This document shows, piece after piece, positions 20,513-28,705 of a stretch of DNA of 64,000 nucleotides. The notes under the pieces are model-generated. The model was given only the letters and a program-made list of their open reading frames with translations, ran no database searches and had not been told where the DNA came from. Source of the stretch: CAWINX01 sp963702055 (GTDB lineage: Bacteria > Actinomycetota > Thermoleophilia > Solirubrobacterales > 70-9). The stretch lies in the NCBI GenBank assembly GCA_963702055.1, contig OY969702.1, positions 2,356,001 through 2,420,000 on the forward strand. The letters are read 5' to 3'. Each line of letters starts with the position of its first letter. The stretch's first letter is position 1. The position numbers were made by a program, and so were the translations under genes.

Positions 20513-21310
20513 ATGAAGGGAATGGACGCCACAAACGTTGAGACGGTGAGCCCGCGCGGGCTCGACCTCCAGGAGCGGGTGATCGAGATCAACCGCGTCG
20601 CCAAGGTGGTGAAGGGCGGCCGGCGCTTCTCCTTTACGGCGCTCGTCGCTGTCGGCGACGAGGAGGGCGTGGTCGGGATCGGCTACGGCAAGGCTCGCGA
20701 GGTTCCGCTGGCGATCCAGAAGGGCGTCGAGAACGCCCGCAAGAACTTGATCCGCGTCCCCAAATACGGGCAGACGATCACCCACAAGATCATCGGTCGC
20801 TACGGCGCCGGACACGTCGTGCTGCGCCCGGCCAGCCCCGGTACCGGCGTGATCGCCGGCGGCGGCGTGCGGGCGGTGCTCGAGCTAGGCGGCGTGCGGG
20901 ACGTGCTCACCAAAAGCATCGGCACTCAGAATCCGATCAATGTCGTCAAGGCGACCATGGACGGCCTGATTCGACTTCGTCGCCCTGAGGAAGTCGCCGA
21001 ACTGCGAGGTCTCACCGTCTCTCAAGTGCTCGGGATCGACCGCTCGACCGCGGGTCCTGACGCGGAGGACGGGGGGGCGCTGCGGGCCGAGCTGTCCTCG
21101 ACCCCCCCGTCCTCCACGCCACCCGCGGAAGAGGCGGAGCAGCCCGAGGCCGCTGAAGCAACGGCTGACGAAGCGGCTTCTGCCGCGGGTGACGCCGTAG
21201 GGGGGCCCACCCCCGAGGAAGCTTTAGCTACCGGAGGGGGTGGGGGGTCCCCTGCGGAGGCAGGACCCGCGGCCGAGGAGCCCCCGGCAACCGAAGGTGA
21301 AGCTTCATGA
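20513..21310 (+). CDS. rpsE: 30S ribosomal protein S5 with two repeats in its C-terminal tail
   Basis: 265 residues against about 165 usual. S5 acts at the mRNA entry and in decoding fidelity. The core is complete: VIEINRVAKVVKGGRRFSF, GIGYGKAREVPLAIQKGVEN and KSIGTQNPINVVKATMDGL, ending near residue 175. The remaining 90 residues are Ala/Glu/Gly-rich and are largely made of two family A elements, at 21048-21128 and 21183-21272, in opposite orientations. ATG 20513 is used; ATG 20522 is equally possible. The stop overlaps rpmD by four bases (ATGA). Confidence 0.95.
   Translation: MKGMDATNVETVSPRGLDLQERVIEINRVAKVVKGGRRFSFTALVAVGDEEGVVGIGYGKAREVPLAIQKGVENARKNLIRVPKYGQTITHKIIGRYGAGHVVLRPASPGTGVIAGGGVRAVLELGGVRDVLTKSIGTQNPINVVKATMDGLIRLRRPEEVAELRGLTVSQVLGIDRSTAGPDAEDGGALRAELSSTPPSSTPPAEEAEQPEAAEATADEAASAAGDAVGGPTPEEALATGGGGGSPAEAGPAAEEPPATEGEAS
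21048..21128. repeat. Family A palindromic element inside rpsE, copy 1
   Basis: 81 bp, 27 codons. Ends are CCGCGGGT (21048-21055) and ACCCGCGG (21121-21128). Inside, GGAGGACGGGGGGG pairs perfectly with CCCCCCCGTCCTCC, giving a 14-base stem. Its ends match the rpsQ copy (GGGTCCTG-CGC and CGCCACCCGCGG), while its stem sequence is its own. It starts at the second base of a codon. Confidence 0.75.
21183..21272. repeat. Family A palindromic element inside rpsE, copy 2
   Basis: 90 bp, 30 codons. Ends are CCGCGGGT and ACCCGCGG. It is nearly identical to the intergenic copy at 43684-43773 (read in reverse), sharing CCCCCGAGGAAGCTTTAG and GGGTCCCCTGCGG. It is translated as GDAVGGPTPEEALATGGGGG and following residues, in the same frame as the L5 copy. 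Confidence 0.88.
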
Positions 21311-21483
21311 GTGCCGTACAGATCAAGCAGGTTCGTTCGGTGGCCGGTACCAACCCAAGCCAGAAAGCCACGTTGACGGCGCTTGGGCTGGGCAAGATCG
21401 GGAACTCTGTGGAGCGGAAAGACTCGCCGCAGTTGCAAGGGCAGCTGCGGGTCGTGTCTCACCTTGTTGAGGTGAACTCGTAA
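21307..21483 (+). CDS. rpmD: 50S ribosomal protein L30
   Basis: 58 residues, the usual bacterial size. It reads MSAVQIKQVRSVAGTNPSQK, then TLTALGLGKIGNSVERKD, and ends VSHLVEVNS. The ATG overlaps the rpsE stop (ATGA), and its TAA overlaps the rplO ATG (TAATG). The position between rpsE and rplO is as in most bacteria. Confidence 0.95.
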   Translation: MSAVQIKQVRSVAGTNPSQKATLTALGLGKIGNSVERKDSPQLQGQLRVVSHLVEVNS

Positions 21484-22001
21484 TGGCTGAGAAAGCGTCC
21501 AAAGCCAAAGAGGGCGAGCGGTCCGAGGAAATCGGGCTGCACAGCTTGAAGCCGAAGCCCGGCTCGCGTAAGCCGCGCAAGCGGATCGGGCGTGGCGAGG
21601 GCTCTGGGCTCGGCAAGACCTCCGGCCGTGGGCACAAGGGCGCCGGCTCCCGCTCGGGCAGCAAGCGCAAGGTCGGCTACGAGGGCGGCCAGAACCCGAT
21701 TCACATGCGGATGCGAAAGCTGCGCGGCCCGCACATGAAGAAGTCGATGCCGTTCGAGAACTTCCGCACCAAGACGCAGCCGGTCAACCTCGCCGACCTC
21801 GAGGAGCGCTTCGACGCCGGCGCCGAGGTCACCCCCGAGACCCTGAAGGAGAAGGGCCTCGCGAAGCGGTCGGACCCGGTCAAGATCCTCGCTCGCGGCG
21901 AGATCTCGAAGAAGCTGACGGTCCGCGCCCATGGCTTCAGCGCCACCGCCAAGGAGAAGATCGAGGCGGCCGGCGGCACCTGCGAGACTCTGGAGCCGTA
22001 A
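21483..22001 (+). CDS. rplO: 50S ribosomal protein L15
   Basis: 172 residues, slightly longer than the usual 145-150 because of a charged N-terminal lead (MAEKASKAKEGERSEE). The glycine-rich region RIGRGEGSGLGKTSGRGHKG is typical, as is GYEGGQNPIHMRMRKLRG. It binds 23S rRNA late in assembly. It is coupled to rpmD and to secY by one-base overlaps. Confidence 0.96.
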   Translation: MAEKASKAKEGERSEEIGLHSLKPKPGSRKPRKRIGRGEGSGLGKTSGRGHKGAGSRSGSKRKVGYEGGQNPIHMRMRKLRGPHMKKSMPFENFRTKTQPVNLADLEERFDAGAEVTPETLKEKGLAKRSDPVKILARGEISKKLTVRAHGFSATAKEKIEAAGGTCETLEP

Positions 22002-23272
22002 TGCTCCGGACGATCGCGAACGCCTTCAGCGTCGCCGACATCCGCAAGAAGCTTGCCTTCACGGCGGCGATGCTGGCGCTCTACCGGCTCGGCGCCTACA
22101 TCCCCTCGCCGGGCGTCGACGTCAACGCGGTCAAGGACATCCAGTCCAACTTCGGCGGCTCCAACATCCTCGGTTTCCTCAACCTCTTCTCGGGCGGCAG
22201 CCTCTCGCGCCTCAGCCTCTTCGCGCTGGGGATCATGCCCTACATCACCGCCTCGATCATCCTGCAGCTGCTGACCGTGGTGGTGCCCTCGCTGGAGAAG
22301 CTCTCCAAAGAGGGCGAGGTCGGGCAGCAGAAGATCACCCAGTACACGCGCTACCTGACCGTCGCCCTGGCGGCCGGCCAGTCGCTCGGCTACGTCTACC
22401 TGTTCAACTCGCTCAGCGCCCAGTCCGGGACCAGCGTGGTGGGGACCCTCACCTTCCCGAAGGTGTTCCTGATCGTCGTCTGCCTGACCGCGGGCACGAC
22501 GCTGCTGATGTGGCTCGGCGAGCTGATTACGCAGCGCGGCGTCGGCAACGGGATCTCGCTGATGATCTTCGCCTCGATCGCCTCGCGCATCCCGGAGGGG
22601 ATCACGAAGTGGTGGTCCAGCCCCGACCAGGTCTTCGTCGTGATGATGCCGTTCATCGCGCTGGCGGTGATCGTCGCGATCGTCTTCGTCCAGGAGGGCC
22701 AGCGCCGCATCCCGGTCCAGTACGCGAAACGCGTGGTCGGGCGCAAAATGACCTCGGGCGGCTCCACCTACCTTCCCCTGCGGGTCAACATGGCGGGCGT
22801 CATCCCGGTCATCTTCGCCGCCTCGATCATGGCCTTCCCGCCGACGATCGGCCAGCTCCTCAACACTCCGGCCGCCCTCGACTTCGCCGCCTTCTTCAGT
22901 CCCAGCGGCTGGGCTTACGTGGTCGGCGAGGTCTTCTTCATCATCGTCTTCACCTACTTCTACACGGCGGTCACCTTCAATCCGGTCGACCAGGCCGACA
23001 ACCTGAAGAAATACGGCGGCTTCATCCCCGGGGTCAGGCCGGGTCGGCCGACCGCCGAATACCTCGACCGCATCCTCTCCCGACTGACCTTCCCCGGGGC
23101 GCTCTACCTGGGCGCGGTGGCGGCGCTGCCGACGATCCTGATCAGCCAGACCTCGGCGACCTTCTACTTCGGCGGCACCTCGATCTTGATCGTGATCGGC
23201 GTAGCGCTCGACACGGTCAAGCAATTGGAGGCGCAGCTGATGATGCGCAATTACGAAGGCTTCTTGAAATAG
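22001..23272 (+). CDS. secY: Protein translocase subunit SecY
   Basis: 423 residues with ten predicted membrane helices. It forms the Sec export channel. Typical parts are IPSPGVDVNAV after helix 1, LGIMPYITASIILQLLTVVV (helix 2/plug region), GVGNGISLMIFASI and YYFYTAVTFNP-like FTYFYTAVTFNPVDQADNLK. It overlaps the rplO stop as TAATG. Position between rplO and adk is standard. Confidence 0.97.
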   Translation: MLRTIANAFSVADIRKKLAFTAAMLALYRLGAYIPSPGVDVNAVKDIQSNFGGSNILGFLNLFSGGSLSRLSLFALGIMPYITASIILQLLTVVVPSLEKLSKEGEVGQQKITQYTRYLTVALAAGQSLGYVYLFNSLSAQSGTSVVGTLTFPKVFLIVVCLTAGTTLLMWLGELITQRGVGNGISLMIFASIASRIPEGITKWWSSPDQVFVVMMPFIALAVIVAIVFVQEGQRRIPVQYAKRVVGRKMTSGGSTYLPLRVNMAGVIPVIFAASIMAFPPTIGQLLNTPAALDFAAFFSPSGWAYVVGEVFFIIVFTYFYTAVTFNPVDQADNLKKYGGFIPGVRPGRPTAEYLDRILSRLTFPGALYLGAVAALPTILISQTSATFYFGGTSILIVIGVALDTVKQLEAQLMMRNYEGFLK

Positions 23273-23273
23273 G

Positions 23274-23321
23274 CCGAGGACGCTGCAAACCGGCGCATCT
23301 CCTTGGTTTTCGCGCCCTCGG
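23274..23321 (+). promoter_or_regulatory. Stem-loop between secY and adk
   Basis: CCGAGG-ACGC pairs with GCGC-CCTCGG, and AAACC pairs with GGTTTT inside. It begins right after the secY stop and ends 6 bases before the adk ATG, so it occludes the region where a Shine-Dalgarno sequence would lie. It could be a processing site or control adk translation. Confidence 0.5.
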
Positions 23322-23327
23322 ATTGAA

Positions 23328-24008
23328 ATGACTGAACTGAACCTCGTACTTCTAGGCCCCCCCGGCAGTGGCAAGGGGACCCAGGGCGAGCGGTTGCGCG
23401 ACGACCTGCAGCTTCCCTACTACGCGACCGGCGACATCCTGCGTGCGGCGGTGCGCGAGGAGACCGAGCTGGGTCGCCTCGCCAAGGAGTACATGGACTG
23501 CGGCGACCTGGTCCCCGACGAGGTGATCGTCGGGGTGATCGCCGAGCGGATCGATTCCGAGGAGGCGGCCGACGGCTTCATCCTCGACGGCTTCCCTCGC
23601 ACCGTGCCCCAGGCCGAGGCGCTCGACGCCAAGCTGGCCGAGCTGGGTCGCTCGGTCTCGGCGGTTCTGCTGATCGACGTCTCTGACGACGAGGTGGTGC
23701 GTCGCCTGGGGGGCCGGCGGACCTGCGTCGAGAACGGCCACGTCTTCCACGTCGAGTTCAACCCGCCCGAGCGGGAGGGTGTCTGCGACATCGACGGCAG
23801 CGAGTTGATCGTCCGCGACGACGACAAGCCCGAGGTGATCCGCAAGCGCCTCGACACCTACCATGCCAAGACCGAGCCCCTGGTCGAGCACTACGACAGC
23901 CAGAGCCTGCTGCGTCGGATCGACGGCGCCGCCGCGCCGAACGAGGTCGCCGAGGAGGTCCGCCGGACCCTGGCGACGCTGAAGCTGGAAGCCGACGAGG
24001 CGATCTAG
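23328..24008 (+). CDS. adk: Adenylate kinase
   Basis: 226 residues. Converts ATP + AMP to 2 ADP. The P-loop GPPGSGKGTQGERL is at residues 9-22, the AMP-binding DGFPRT near 85. The lid (RRTCVENGHVFHVEFNPPER and GVCDIDG) has Cys, His and Cys-x2-Asp, which suggests a metal-binding lid variant. It is in the usual position after secY, but separated by a stem-loop. Confidence 0.97.
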   Translation: MTELNLVLLGPPGSGKGTQGERLRDDLQLPYYATGDILRAAVREETELGRLAKEYMDCGDLVPDEVIVGVIAERIDSEEAADGFILDGFPRTVPQAEALDAKLAELGRSVSAVLLIDVSDDEVVRRLGGRRTCVENGHVFHVEFNPPEREGVCDIDGSELIVRDDDKPEVIRKRLDTYHAKTEPLVEHYDSQSLLRRIDGAAAPNEVAEEVRRTLATLKLEADEAI

Positions 24009-24033
24009 CCCGTGCCCAATTAGCGTGTACCGG

Positions 24034-24792
24034 ATGATCATCCGCAAGACTCCCGAGCAGGTCGAGAAGATGGCCTCCTCCGGAGAGGTCCTGGTTCGCT
24101 GCCTGCGGATGCTCGCCGGCAAGGCGCACCCCGGTGTCACCACGGCCGACCTCGACGCGGCCGCCGAGAAGTTCATCCGCTCGCAGGGAGCGGTGCCGGC
24201 CTTCAAGGGCTACCGTGGCTTCCCGGGCTCGATTTGCGCTTCTCCCAACTCGATGGTCGTCCACGGCATCCCCGGCCCGTACGAGTGCAAGCGCGGCGAC
24301 GTGCTCTCGATCGACGTCGGCGTGGTCAAGGACGGCTGGGTCTCCGACGCCGCCATGACGGTCCCGATCGGCTCGATCGAACCCGACGCCGCCAAGCTGC
24401 TCGACGTGACCAAGGCCTCGCTGTTCACGGGGGTCGAGCAGATGCAGCCCGGCAACCACCTCGGCGACGTCTCGGCGGCGATCCAGCGCGCCGTGGAGGC
24501 GGAGGGCCTCTCCATCATCCGCACCCTGGTCGGCCACGGCATCGGCCGCGACATGCACGAGGACCCGCAGGTGCCGAACTTCGGCGAGCCCGGCAAGGGG
24601 CCGCTGCTGGAGGAGGGGACCGTGCTGGCGATCGAGCCGATGGTCAACTTCGGCGGCCCCCAGGTTCGCATGGGCAACGACGGCTGGGCCGTCTACTCCC
24701 AGGACGGATCGCTCGCCGCCCACTTCGAGTTCACGGTGGCCGTCACCGCCGACGGCCCGCGGATCCTCACCCCCTGGCACGAAGAGGAGTGA
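24034..24792 (+). CDS. map: Methionine aminopeptidase, type I
   Basis: 252 residues from ATG 24034 (GTG 24025 would add 3). It removes the initiator Met from nascent proteins. The dinuclear metal ligands are visible: SIDVGVVKDGWVSDAAMT (two Asp), GHGIGRDMHEDPQVPNF (His), and VLAIEPMVNFG plus a late Glu in HFEFTVAVT. It follows adk by about 20 bases in the usual order. infA, normally next, is missing here. Confidence 0.95.
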   Translation: MIIRKTPEQVEKMASSGEVLVRCLRMLAGKAHPGVTTADLDAAAEKFIRSQGAVPAFKGYRGFPGSICASPNSMVVHGIPGPYECKRGDVLSIDVGVVKDGWVSDAAMTVPIGSIEPDAAKLLDVTKASLFTGVEQMQPGNHLGDVSAAIQRAVEAEGLSIIRTLVGHGIGRDMHEDPQVPNFGEPGKGPLLEEGTVLAIEPMVNFGGPQVRMGNDGWAVYSQDGSLAAHFEFTVAVTADGPRILTPWHEEE

Positions 24793-24819
24793 TGGCCCTT
24801 CACACGTCGGGATCGCGCG

Positions 24820-25488
24820 ATGGGTGATGAGCGCTGGGCCGAGGTCGATGACTATGTCGCGAGCTTGTTGGCGCCGCACGACGATGCGCTTGACGCGGCG
24901 CTGCGGGCGAGCGATGAGGCCGGGCTGCCGGCGATCCAGGTTTCGCCGCCGCAGGGGAAGCTGCTCCAGCTGCTGGCGCAGTCGATCGGCGCGCGGGCGA
25001 TCCTCGAGTTCGGAACCCTGGCCGGCTACAGCACGATCTGGCTGGGGCGGGCCCTCCCGGAGGACGGGCGGCTGATCACCCTGGAGGCCGACCCGGGCAA
25101 TGCCGATGTGGCGCGCGGGAACATCGAGCGTGCCGGATTGGGCGATCTCGTCGACCTTCGAGTCGGCCCAGCGCTGGTGACGCTGCCCCAGCTCGAGGCA
25201 GAGGGCGCCGGTCTCTTCGACTTCGTCTTCATCGACGCGGACAAGGCCAATACCCCCGAATACTTCGCCTGGTCGCTTGAGTATTCCCGTCCCGGCTGTT
25301 TGATCGTCGCCGACAACGTCGTCCGCGACGGCGCACTGGTGGACCTCGACAACGACGATCCGGCCATTGAGTCCCAGCGCCGCTTCCACGAGATGCTCGC
25401 CGCCGAGCCCCGTGTCGCCGCCACGACCATCCAGACGGTCGGCGTCAAGGGCTACGACGGCTTCACGCTGGCCCTGGTCCAGGGCTGA
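24820..25488 (+). CDS. SAM-dependent O-methyltransferase (class I, metal-type)
   Basis: 222 residues. The SAM site ILEFGTLAGYSTIWLGRALP is at residues 65-84, and the metal motif FDFVFIDADKANTPEYF is near 135-151 with a second Asp in DNVVRDG. This is the small catechol/caffeoyl-CoA O-methyltransferase fold; the acceptor is unknown. It lies between map and rpmJ, where actinomycetes normally carry infA. Confidence 0.88.
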   Translation: MGDERWAEVDDYVASLLAPHDDALDAALRASDEAGLPAIQVSPPQGKLLQLLAQSIGARAILEFGTLAGYSTIWLGRALPEDGRLITLEADPGNADVARGNIERAGLGDLVDLRVGPALVTLPQLEAEGAGLFDFVFIDADKANTPEYFAWSLEYSRPGCLIVADNVVRDGALVDLDNDDPAIESQRRFHEMLAAEPRVAATTIQTVGVKGYDGFTLALVQG

Positions 25489-25608
25489 CTCCCACGACGC
25501 CCGGATGTCCGCCCTTGCTATCTTTCCCGTTCGGCCCAGAGGGCCAGTTGTGCCTGCCGCCCGACTCCTGGGGCAGGCAGGAATCCTTTTCGATACGAAT
25601 CCGGAGCG
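25489..25608 (+). promoter_or_regulatory. Leader upstream of rpmJ with hairpin
   Basis: TGCCTGCC (25551) pairs with GGGCAGGCA (25569-25577) across a 12-base loop. An additional GGCCCAGAGGGCC lies just before it. This 120-base gap is the largest inside the r-protein string after rpsJ, so a separate promoter or attenuator for rpmJ-rpsM-rpsK-rpsD-rpoA-rplQ is plausible. Confidence 0.4.
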
Positions 25609-25722
25609 ATGAAGGTCCGAGCGTCCGTCAAACCGATGTGCGAAAAGTGCAAGATCATCCGCCGAAACGGGGCGGTTCTCGTGATCTGCCAGAACCCCCG
25701 CCACAAGCAGCGGCAGGGCTAG
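25609..25722 (+). CDS. rpmJ: 50S ribosomal protein L36
   Basis: 37 residues, zinc type. It reads MKVRASVKPMCEKCKIIRRN, then GAVLVICQNPRHKQRQG. The Zn ligands are Cys 11, Cys 14, Cys 27 and His 32. It is too short for many gene finders. GGAGCG precedes the ATG. Next gene rpsM follows by 10 bases. Confidence 0.96.
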   Translation: MKVRASVKPMCEKCKIIRRNGAVLVICQNPRHKQRQG

Positions 25723-25732
25723 GGGACGGCTG

Positions 25733-26104
25733 ATGGCGCGCATCGCAGGGATCAACGTACCCGTCAACAAGCGGGTCGAAATCGGGCTCACCTATATCTT
25801 CGGGATCGGGCGCTCCACCTCCCAGGAGATCCTCGCCAAGACGAAGATCGACCCGAACACGATGGTCAAGGACCTGACCGAGGACGAGGTCGTCCGCCTC
25901 CGCGAGGCGGTCGAGGCACATGAGGTCGAGGGCGACCTGCGTCGCGAGCGCTCTCAGAACGTCAAACGGCTGATGGAGATCGGCGCCTACCGAGGCCTGC
26001 GCCACCGGCGCGGCCTGCCGGTTCGCGGCCAGCGGACCAAGACCAACGCGCGGGGCCGCAAGGGCCCCCGCCGGATGAGCGTCGCCGGCAAGCGCAAGGT
26101 GTAA
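25733..26104 (+). CDS. rpsM: 30S ribosomal protein S13
   Basis: 123 residues, normal. It contacts P-site tRNA and the B1 bridges. MARIAGINVPVNKRVEIGL at the start and GLRHRRGLPVRGQRTKTNAR near the end are family signatures. GGGGACGGCTG precedes the ATG. Confidence 0.97.
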   Translation: MARIAGINVPVNKRVEIGLTYIFGIGRSTSQEILAKTKIDPNTMVKDLTEDEVVRLREAVEAHEVEGDLRRERSQNVKRLMEIGAYRGLRHRRGLPVRGQRTKTNARGRKGPRRMSVAGKRKV

Positions 26105-26122
26105 CGGGGGACAAGGGACCAG

Positions 26123-26521
26123 ATGGCAGCCAAGAAACCAGCCAAAGCGCGCACCAGGCGCCGGGTGAAAAAGAACGTCACCTACGGGCAGGCCCACATT
26201 AAGACTTCGTTCAACAACACGATCGTCACCCTGACCGACACCGAGGGCAACGTGATCGCCTGGGAGTCGGCCGGGTCCGCGGGCTTCAAAGGATCGCGCA
26301 AGTCGACTCCGTTCGCCGCGCAGGTGACCGCCGACTCCGCCGCCAAAAAAGGTATGGAGCACGGGCTTGAAAAGGTCGAAGTTTTCGCAAAGGGCGCCGG
26401 CTCCGGACGCGAGACGGCAATTCGCTCGCTGCAGGCCGCCGGCCTCGACGTCACCACCGTCAAGGACGTCTCGCCGCAGGCCCACAACGGCTGTCGCCCG
26501 AAGAAGAGGAGGCGCGTCTAG
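26123..26521 (+). CDS. rpsK: 30S ribosomal protein S11
   Basis: 132 residues. It is part of the platform near the E site. AHIKTSFNNTIVTLTDTEGN, GFKGSRKSTPFAAQ, and the end PQAHNGCRPKKRRRV are typical. It ends directly against the rpsD ATG. Confidence 0.97.
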   Translation: MAAKKPAKARTRRRVKKNVTYGQAHIKTSFNNTIVTLTDTEGNVIAWESAGSAGFKGSRKSTPFAAQVTADSAAKKGMEHGLEKVEVFAKGAGSGRETAIRSLQAAGLDVTTVKDVSPQAHNGCRPKKRRRV

Positions 26522-27142
26522 ATGGCTCGCGACACCTCCCCCCAGTGCAAGCAATGTCGCCGCGAGGGCCAGAAGCTCTTCCTCAAGGGCGAGCGCTGCT
26601 TCACCGACAAGTGCGGGGTCGAGCGGCGCTCCTACCCGCCCGGAGACCACGGCCGCGGCCGCATGCGCCAGTCCGAATACCGGGTGCAGCTGCGCGAGAA
26701 GCAGAAGACGCGCCGCTACTACCAGGTCCTCGAGAAACAGTTCCGCGCCTACTACGACAAGGCTTCGCGCCAGGACGGAGTGACCGGCGAGAACCTGTTG
26801 CGGCTGCTGGAGTCCCGGTTCGACAACGTGCTGGTGCGCCTCGGATTCGCCGCCTCGCGGCGCCAGGCCCGCCAGCTGGTTCGCCACGGCCACTGGATGG
26901 TCAACGGCCGCCGCGTCGACATCCCCTCCTACCAAGTTCGTCCCGAGGACATCATCTCTATCAAGCCGAACTCGGCCGCCGGCGACACCGTTCGCCAGGC
27001 GACGGAGCTCGTCTCGACCGTGCCGGCCTGGCTACAGGCCGACCACGACTCTCTTACCGCCAAGGTCCTGCGCTACCCCGAGCGCTCCGAGATCTCGGCG
27101 CCGGTTCAGGAGCAGCTGATCGTCGAGCTGTACTCCAAGTAG
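26522..27142 (+). CDS. rpsD: 30S ribosomal protein S4, zinc-binding type
   Basis: 206 residues. S4 starts 30S assembly and represses the alpha operon in E. coli. An N-terminal Cys cluster (CKQC, then GERCFTDKC) makes a Zn site, the C+ form. The S4 RNA-binding motif is LLRLLESRFDNVLVRLGFAA followed by RQARQLVRHGHWMVNGRRVD. Confidence 0.97.
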   Translation: MARDTSPQCKQCRREGQKLFLKGERCFTDKCGVERRSYPPGDHGRGRMRQSEYRVQLREKQKTRRYYQVLEKQFRAYYDKASRQDGVTGENLLRLLESRFDNVLVRLGFAASRRQARQLVRHGHWMVNGRRVDIPSYQVRPEDIISIKPNSAAGDTVRQATELVSTVPAWLQADHDSLTAKVLRYPERSEISAPVQEQLIVELYSK

Positions 27143-27178
27143 TCCGGGCACAATTCCAAACCGCAACTCGAGGAACTC

Positions 27179-28156
27179 ATGACCACTGACTTCCAGGTCC
27201 CCCGCATCACGTCCGAGAAGGTCGACGACCGCCGCGGCACCTTCACCATCGAGCCCCTCGACAAGGGCTTCGGCTACACCTTCGGCAACGGCCTGCGCCG
27301 CGTGCTGCTCTCGTCGCTCGGCGGAGCCGCGATTACCAGCGTTCGCATCGAGGGCGTCGCCCACGAGTTCTCCACGGTGCCGGGCGTCAAAGAGGACGTC
27401 ACCGACATCGTCCTCAACCTCAAGGAGCTCGTCGTCCGCATGCACACCGACGCCGACGAGGTCGAGGCGCCGCTGGTCGCCACCGGCCCCGGCGAGATCA
27501 AGGCCAAGGACATCGACCTGCCCTCCGGCGTCGAGATCCTCAACCCCGACGCCCCGATCGCGACGCTCGAGAAAAAAACCAAGCTCGAGGTCTACCTGAC
27601 GATCGGCCGCGGCCGCGGCTACTCGCCGGCCGAGGAGAACAAGACCGAGGAGCAGCCGATCGGCGTCATCCCGATCGACTCGATCTTCTCGCCGATCCGC
27701 CGCGCCTCCTATGCGGTCGACACGGCCCGGGTCGGGCAGCGGACCGACTTCGACAAGCTCACCCTCGACCTCGAGACCGACGGTTCGATCGAGCCGGCAG
27801 CGGCGCTGCGCGAGGCCTCCGAGATCCTGATCAAGACCCTGGCGATCTTCACCGATGCCGACCGGGTCGAGGAGCTGACTGCCCGCGAGGCGGTCGCCAG
27901 CCTCACCGCCGACGCGCTGGGCGACGGAGATGTCGGCGCGGCGAGCAGCAACGGGCTCGACGAGATCCTGATTGAGGAACTCGAGTTGGGAGTGCGCTCC
28001 TACAACTGCCTGAAGCGCGCCGGCGTGCAGACGGTCGGCGACCTCGTTCGCAAGTCGAATTCGGAGCTGAACGCAATCCCCAACTTCGGTCAGAAGTCGA
28101 TCGAGGAAGTTATCGAGACCCTTCACTCCCGCGGCCTCGACCTGCGCGAGGACTAG
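27179..28156 (+). CDS. rpoA: RNA polymerase alpha subunit
   Basis: 325 residues. It dimerises to start polymerase assembly and binds UP elements and activators through its C-terminal domain. The N-terminal domain has GFGYTFGNGLRRVLLSSLGG; the C-terminal HhH domain is LEELELGVRSYNCLKRAGVQ onward, ending with SIEEVIETLHSRGLDLRED. A GAGGAACT Shine-Dalgarno sequence precedes ATG 27179. It is followed by rplQ as usual. Confidence 0.98.
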   Translation: MTTDFQVPRITSEKVDDRRGTFTIEPLDKGFGYTFGNGLRRVLLSSLGGAAITSVRIEGVAHEFSTVPGVKEDVTDIVLNLKELVVRMHTDADEVEAPLVATGPGEIKAKDIDLPSGVEILNPDAPIATLEKKTKLEVYLTIGRGRGYSPAEENKTEEQPIGVIPIDSIFSPIRRASYAVDTARVGQRTDFDKLTLDLETDGSIEPAAALREASEILIKTLAIFTDADRVEELTAREAVASLTADALGDGDVGAASSNGLDEILIEELELGVRSYNCLKRAGVQTVGDLVRKSNSELNAIPNFGQKSIEEVIETLHSRGLDLRED

Positions 28157-28186
28157 GGAGCCCGGGTCGAGCGGGGAGGAGCGGAC

Positions 28187-28540
28187 GTGCGTCACCGCAA
28201 GAAGCGCAACAAGCTGAGCCGCGACGCCGCGCATCGCGGCGCGCTGCTCTCCAACCTCTCCAAGCAGCTGATCGAGCACGAGCGGATCAAGACCAGTCAG
28301 GCGAAGGCGAAGGCGGTCAAGCCGGAGGTCGAGCAGTTGATCACGCTCGCCAAGCGAGGCGACCTGCACGCGAGGCGCCAGGCCTTGGCGACGCTGCACA
28401 ACGACAAGTTCATCGTGCACAAGCTGTTCGAGGAGGTTGCGCCGCGGTACACGGAGCGGCCCGGCGGCTATACGCGGATCGTCAAGTTGGGTCCGAGGAA
28501 ATCGGACTCGACTGAGATGGTCTATCTCGAGTTGGTTTAG
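28187..28540 (+). CDS. rplQ: 50S ribosomal protein L17
   Basis: 117 residues, normal. L17 lies at the tunnel exit rim. It starts GTG 28187 after GGGGAGGAGCGGAC. RHRKKRNKLSRDAAHRGALL and YTRIVKLGPRKSDSTEMVYL identify it. It is the last gene of the alpha string; a family C hairpin begins 3 bases after the stop. Confidence 0.97.
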   Translation: MRHRKKRNKLSRDAAHRGALLSNLSKQLIEHERIKTSQAKAKAVKPEVEQLITLAKRGDLHARRQALATLHNDKFIVHKLFEEVAPRYTERPGGYTRIVKLGPRKSDSTEMVYLELV

Positions 28541-28543
28541 CGG

Positions 28544-28638
28544 GGAGGGACGGGGTGCCCCTCCGCCTGACAAGTCGTCGCTCTAATTAGAGCGACGACT
28601 TTGAGTATCCGCCAGTCGGAGGGGCACCCCGTCCCTCC
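28544..28638. repeat. Family C hairpin, copy 1
   Basis: 95 bp. Perfect 22-base outer arms (28544-28565 and 28617-28638) contain GACGGGGTGCCCCTCC and its complement. An inner perfect 30-base palindrome (28572-28601) is centred on CTAATTAG. Between them, the left side has only CCTGAC, while the right side has the constant 13-mer GAGTATCCGCCAG. It lies between the convergent rplQ and truA and could terminate the alpha operon. Confidence 0.9.
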
Positions 28639-28705
28639 GACAAAACCGCTCAAGCTGGACGGCTCAGTCGAGCCCGACCCACGGCCGCTGAGCTGAATCC
28701 CCCCG

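Noticed and set aside
28544..28638. Simple rho-independent terminators as the full explanation for the family C hairpins
   Set aside because: There is no T-run, one copy lies between divergent promoters, and the 13-mer bulge is conserved while the stems are not. Termination may still be one of their effects.
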